This document shows, piece after piece, positions 50,218 to 64,000 of a stretch of DNA of 64,000 bases. A program made the position numbers and the translations under genes. Numbering within the stretch: the first letter of the stretch is position 1; each line of letters begins with the position of its first letter. This DNA is from Pseudorasbora parva. Its lineage: Eukaryota; Chordata; Actinopteri; Cypriniformes; Gobionidae. The DNA is taken from contig NC_090184.1 of NCBI RefSeq assembly GCF_024679245.1, positions 18,571,644-18,635,643 on the forward strand, given 5' to 3'. The notes beneath the pieces are model-generated. The model was not told the DNA's origin, made no database searches, and saw only the letters and a program-made list of their open reading frames with translations.

Positions 50218-52149
50218 AACATTGATATTGATGAACGAGCCGCGCTGGGCACATGCGTGTCAAACAAAGCGGACATATGGCCTACACATACACATAATAA
50301 CAGAGCCGTTGAAAAACTTGTTCTATGGCTCTGACTGACATATACTAAAATACACATTTTGCTCAAATATTTTTTTTGTTAAGAATTCAGATATTAAGGT
50401 TTAAAAATATACATGTAACTCAAGTAGTAGGATAATTTATGAGAGCAGTAACAGTAAAGGCTAATAGATTTTCTATATTATACTAACTATTTATATTATA
50501 TTAACTATTATAAATGTTCAAATAGCCATATAAATGTAATTATCCTACTATCAGGTGAGTGTATGTTCTTCGTACAAGATAAGTACTTTTGTTTTTGTTT
50601 ATCATCATTTTTAATTAAGTGGTTTTGTGGTTTAAAATGTAATGTTATTTTTACCCTATTTTACGTAGCCTATAATATAGGCCTACAGCATACATAGCCT
50701 AACATAGATCCACTATTTGATTTCATGAGGATGTGGGATTATAAACACATGCTGCTTTGACATACCACTGCACCAAGAGTACAACACATTGTAAAACCTC
50801 TATATGAAACCATTCATATTTTTTCCATTTTGTGTTTGAAAAATAACAGATTTGAGGGTTATATCCACTTCCCCTGAACCAGTACCAGATAGGACAAAGG
50901 TTTACATAATCGTCCTTCAGGAATATCAGTGAAAGCAAATCCGATAAGGTTCAGATTGATAAGATTAAACATGCAACAAGATAAACTGACTGAATATGCA
51001 AAAATTAAAGCCACAATATGTAATTTTCCACCGCTAGAGGTAGCTTATTTAAAACAAAGGCATAGCTTAATCAACTGTTTTATCATATTACAAGTTTTGA
51101 ACTTTTGCAGTACAATCGACTTGGGTGTTTAATTTTTTTCAACTTAGATTATGTTAAACTGACTTTAAAAAATGAGTATCATCCCTACTGTGATCTTGTA
51201 TAACTTATAAAAAAAGTTTAACATTTCTTAACTTATTTTGATGAGTTAAAACAATGTAAAAACATAAGTTGTCATAACTTATTGAACATATAATTTTTTA
51301 CAGTGTAGATACATTATTTGAGTGTTTTGAAAGTTATGCAGTAAGCTAGATCGATATTGGGCATTTTGAAACATGGTACTCACGGGTAATCAAGAAAACG
51401 AGATTTAAACAATAAGACTAACTGTTGAGCTAAATAACAATCATTCGCTTTCTGTAGATGAATGTATTCAAACAGTTACTCACCTGTCTAATAAAACATA
51501 TAATATATTAAAGCATTTCTGGTGTTTCCATAGTTTCTATATAAAAAAAGGAGGGTAACGCAGATATGATGTCAAAATAAAACTTCATTTTTTTCAGCTA
51601 AAGTCATATTGTATCTGATCAGAATGTGATAAGTGTAATAATGTGTACAAATCACATCATTAATAAGTGAATGCACAATTTTACCATGCTATTATTTAAT
51701 TTACCTCATTTTAATAAACAAATTGAGAAATACTTTAGTTTAAAATGTCTGCTGATGGAATTCTTCCAAACACCTGCGGTACAGATCACATGTTGTAGTG
51801 AACTACTGCTGTACTCTCTGTTCCTCTGCCTATTTCTGCTTTCTCTAAATGTTGTTGTCATTTATTGATTTTTAAAAAAATAAGTTAAAATTATGCTTTC
51901 CGATAATGACTGAATCTGCATTGTCCCCTTAATACTTTTTAAATGTACATTTATTTCTTTAGCAAACACTTTCATTTGAAGGCCACTTACTTACAATTAA
52001 AGAATGTTAAAACAAAAGTGATCATTTCAAGCTTCTTATCAATAAGTAAAGTATCGTTAAAATAATTAAATTAACTTACTTTTATATTAAACCTAAACCT
52101 TATATTAAACCTTCTGCTAAGAGACATGTCATATCAATATTTCAATTAA
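50218..52149. other. Intergenic with T1/T2-like remnant
   Basis: A TTAA followed by AGCCACAATATGTAA-like sequence begins near 51009 and resembles T1. Sequence near 51545-51585 resembles the interior of T2, inverted. No gene was found. Confidence 0.4.
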
Positions 52150-52545
52150 AATTATTATCCATTTAAAAGTTTGTGGTCAGTAAAAAAAATTAAGTAATTA
52201 ATAGATTTTTGTTCAGCAAGGATGTATTAAATTGATCAAAAGGGACAGTAAATACATTTACATTTATGGAATATTTATTTTACTAATAAATTATGTTCTT
52301 TTCAACTTTATATTCATCAAAGAATCCTGAAAAAAGGTATATGGTTTCCACAAAAGAGCAGCGTATTGGCACGTTAGAAAGATTTCTCAAGGATCATGTG
52401 ACGCTGAAGACACTGAAGGAATAAATTACATTTTATAATATAATAAAATAGAAAACGTTTGTTGCAATTTTTCCCTGTATGTTTTACAGACCCCAAACTT
52501 CTGAATGAGTACAATATGAAGAGTGTACAATATGATACAAGTGTG
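52150..52545 (+). repeat. Interspersed repeat K, unsplit copy
   Basis: Contains CAGCAAGGATGTATTAAATTG uninterrupted, the empty form of the insertion site at 23808. Confidence 0.6.
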
Positions 52546-53029
52546 ACACATGACTCTGAAGATTTCATGGCCAAACAAAACCTACAAGCTTTATTAGTCT
52601 TAAAAACCATAAAGTACCTGTTTTTCAGCACTGATTAAACTCCTTTTCTTCTTGATTGAATGTCTTTCAAGGGATTCTTTACCAATAAACGAAAGTGATT
52701 TCACTGCAAGAAAAAAAAAAATCAGATTTCAGATAACTTGTGCAAATTATCATTAGAATTAGTATTATTTTTATTATTTACAACAAAAAAGCAAGCACTG
52801 AAGGGACAGAATTTTGTTACGTCACACATTGTGTACAAATACGTTCCACCCCACCGAAAAAGGAAAACAAAATTGTAGTTGTTTTGCAGTTGTGCAGATC
52901 ATAGTTGATAGTTTTATGCACTTTTTATTAATGAGAGTCATCGGGTGGTTATCAGGTTTTGGTGGGTGTGTTTTGTTCTTTCGAAGTTCCATAGTGTCTG
53001 TAACACACCTTTGGTTTAGTCTGCCCAAC

Positions 53030-53044
53030 TAGTTAATGATCAGT
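53030..53044 (+). promoter_or_regulatory. Possible HNF1-like site upstream of npc1l1
   Basis: AGTTAATGATCAGTG contains the HNF1 half-site GTTAATGAT but a poor second half, about 265 bases before the ATG. HNF1 is known to drive mammalian NPC1L1. This is a weak, motif-only call. Confidence 0.25.
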
Positions 53045-53306
53045 GAGCTGGATTGGCTTTTGTCCATTCTGGTTGGTGGTGGAAACATCAGGCCAGATAA
53101 GACTCTGGTCATCATCAGTATCACTAATATTCATCCAATGAGAGTGAGAAAGCCATTCATTTCCTCCTGTCTGTCCCTACACTATCAGCAGAGGCAGAGC
53201 AGGGATCGCTCTGCTACCTGAAGCTCCTGACGTCCTGCCTTCATCTCTCCGCTGGAACTAACACTCCACATCCACAGAAGAGCAAAGACTTGAGCAAAGA
53301 AGGGAA

Positions 53307-62678
<9,372 letters not shown>

Positions 62679-64000
62679 GTATGTTGAGTTTATTGAGCAA
62701 TTCTTGTTTCTTCATTCTCTTTTTCTTTGTAGCTTATCTTTCTGATATACTTTCTAGGGTCAGCTTTAAATTGTCACTCTAATCACCTTTTTCACAGTTA
62801 TTATCTTTATACAGTATTAAATGTTGGGTTGAAAAAAAAAGAAATGTATAATTTTATTCCGAAAGGATGTATTGCATTAAAATAAATGTTCACATTTTTC
62901 CAGAAAAAAAAGCAGTACAGCAGTTTTAAACTGTGATAATAATATAAATGTGTTGAGCATCAAATCTTTATATAAGAATATATTTTTTTAAGGAACATGT
63001 CACACTGAAGACTGGAGTAATGATGCTGAAAATTCAGCTTTGCCAATAAATTACATTTTAGAATATATTACTGTCAAACAAAACTATACTTTAAACTATA
63101 TTTCTATATGATCTATAAAAACTATGTTTTGAATTGTAATATTTCACAATATTTATGTTTTACTGTTTTGAGCAAATAAATGCAGCCTTGGTGAATATAA
63201 ACCCCAAATTTTGAATGGTAGTGTATATCCATATATACATATTCATCTATCCATCCATATACACATACATACAATGTAAACCCAAATAAGTTTGCACAAA
63301 AAAAAAGAGGTAATCAATTAATCAAATGTTTTAAGTTAAGAAATTCAAAGTTTAAGTAAGCAGAACTGGCAGATTTTTATTTTGTTCTCATATTTTAATT
63401 GCTCTAAATTTTATCTAGTTGAGTAAGCAAATTCATACATTTAACTTAAAGTTATCATGTAATCTCAATTTAAATATTTAAAAAAGTTCAACTAATTCAG
63501 TAAATGCTAACTTGCTAATGGGTAACAATGCTCTGATAACATTAGCATAGCTGAATAGCAATAAAGAACATTCAGCATGTTCTCACTGCTCCACTCAACC
63601 TCTTCAAAAAAGCCAACACAACAGAAACTCTTGTGAATTAGCACAGCAAAACATTAAACATTACTTCATCTTAGTCACCCACTTAGCATTATTCTTGCAC
63701 AAAAAAACAACAAAAATAAAACCTTACATAACACTTAATTTGAGTATTTACTCTCTCTTTTGAGCATCATGGTAAAGCATGTTGGGAGATATAACAACTA
63801 AAAATTCTAAACCTCAAAACAATGATAATTCAGATTCGTTGAAATGGGTCAGTTTGGTGAACTCAAAAGAAAAAGAAAGTCTTAAACACTCATAAAAGTT
63901 AATTTGATTGGATTAATTTGTTTTAATTAAGTTTACTCTACTCAAACCAATTCATTATTTTGAGCATTAGGCTTTATACATACACATGCATACACAAACA
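62679..64000 (+). other. npc1l1 intron 7 (partial)
   Basis: Repeat K copy at about 62850-63225, followed by AT-rich repeat-like DNA. No further exon before the window ends. Confidence 0.55.

Overview
This window is teleost DNA, most probably from a cyprinid. It is AT-rich and intron-rich, packed with microsatellites, TTAA-flanked palindromic elements, Tc1-like remnants and hAT-like repeats of the kind common in carps and danios. No prokaryotic, plasmid, CRISPR, tRNA or rRNA feature was seen. Three protein-coding genes are supported by exon structure, splice sites and protein motifs.

Genes: (1) a dusp2-like dual-specificity MAP-kinase phosphatase on the minus strand, 3409 down to 1450, four exons, complete. 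Two perfect CArG boxes and a CRE-like site lie upstream, and an AU-rich element lies in the presumed 3'UTR. (2) izumo1, the sperm surface protein of gamete fusion, on the minus strand, 31445 down to 25719. Eight exons run from signal peptide to transmembrane segment; the short cytoplasmic-tail exon was not identified with confidence. (3) npc1l1, the polytopic sterol-uptake protein, on the plus strand from 53307. Seven exons (about 742 codons) are present and the gene runs off the right edge. The three genes do not form an operon or a pathway; they simply lie near each other.

Mobile DNA: the outstanding element is a near-pristine LTR retrotransposon at 41997-47099 (minus strand). It has 370-bp LTRs differing at one base, a 5-bp target duplication, a tRNA-Phe primer-binding site and one uninterrupted Gag-Pol frame. 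Its integrase lies BEFORE reverse transcriptase, which is the Gmr1-type arrangement, and its capsid region looks like a SCAN domain. It sits inside an older DNA element (family R here), whose uninterrupted relative at 8204-8985 preserves the empty site. R makes 9-bp target duplications. Other layers include a decayed DIRS-like reverse transcriptase at 20150-21930 split by a hairpin MITE, three Tc1-like wrecks, a Harbinger-like remnant, a hAT-like repeat, and at least five families inserted at TTAA.

Layout: 1-3.4 kb dusp2; 3.4-25 kb repeats and intergenic DNA; 25.7-31.4 kb izumo1; 31.5-41.9 kb repeats and microsatellites; 42-47.1 kb LTR element; 47.1-53.3 kb repeats; 53.3-64 kb npc1l1 5' half with nested elements in its introns. 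All functional calls come from reading the sequence and from family knowledge; no database search was run.
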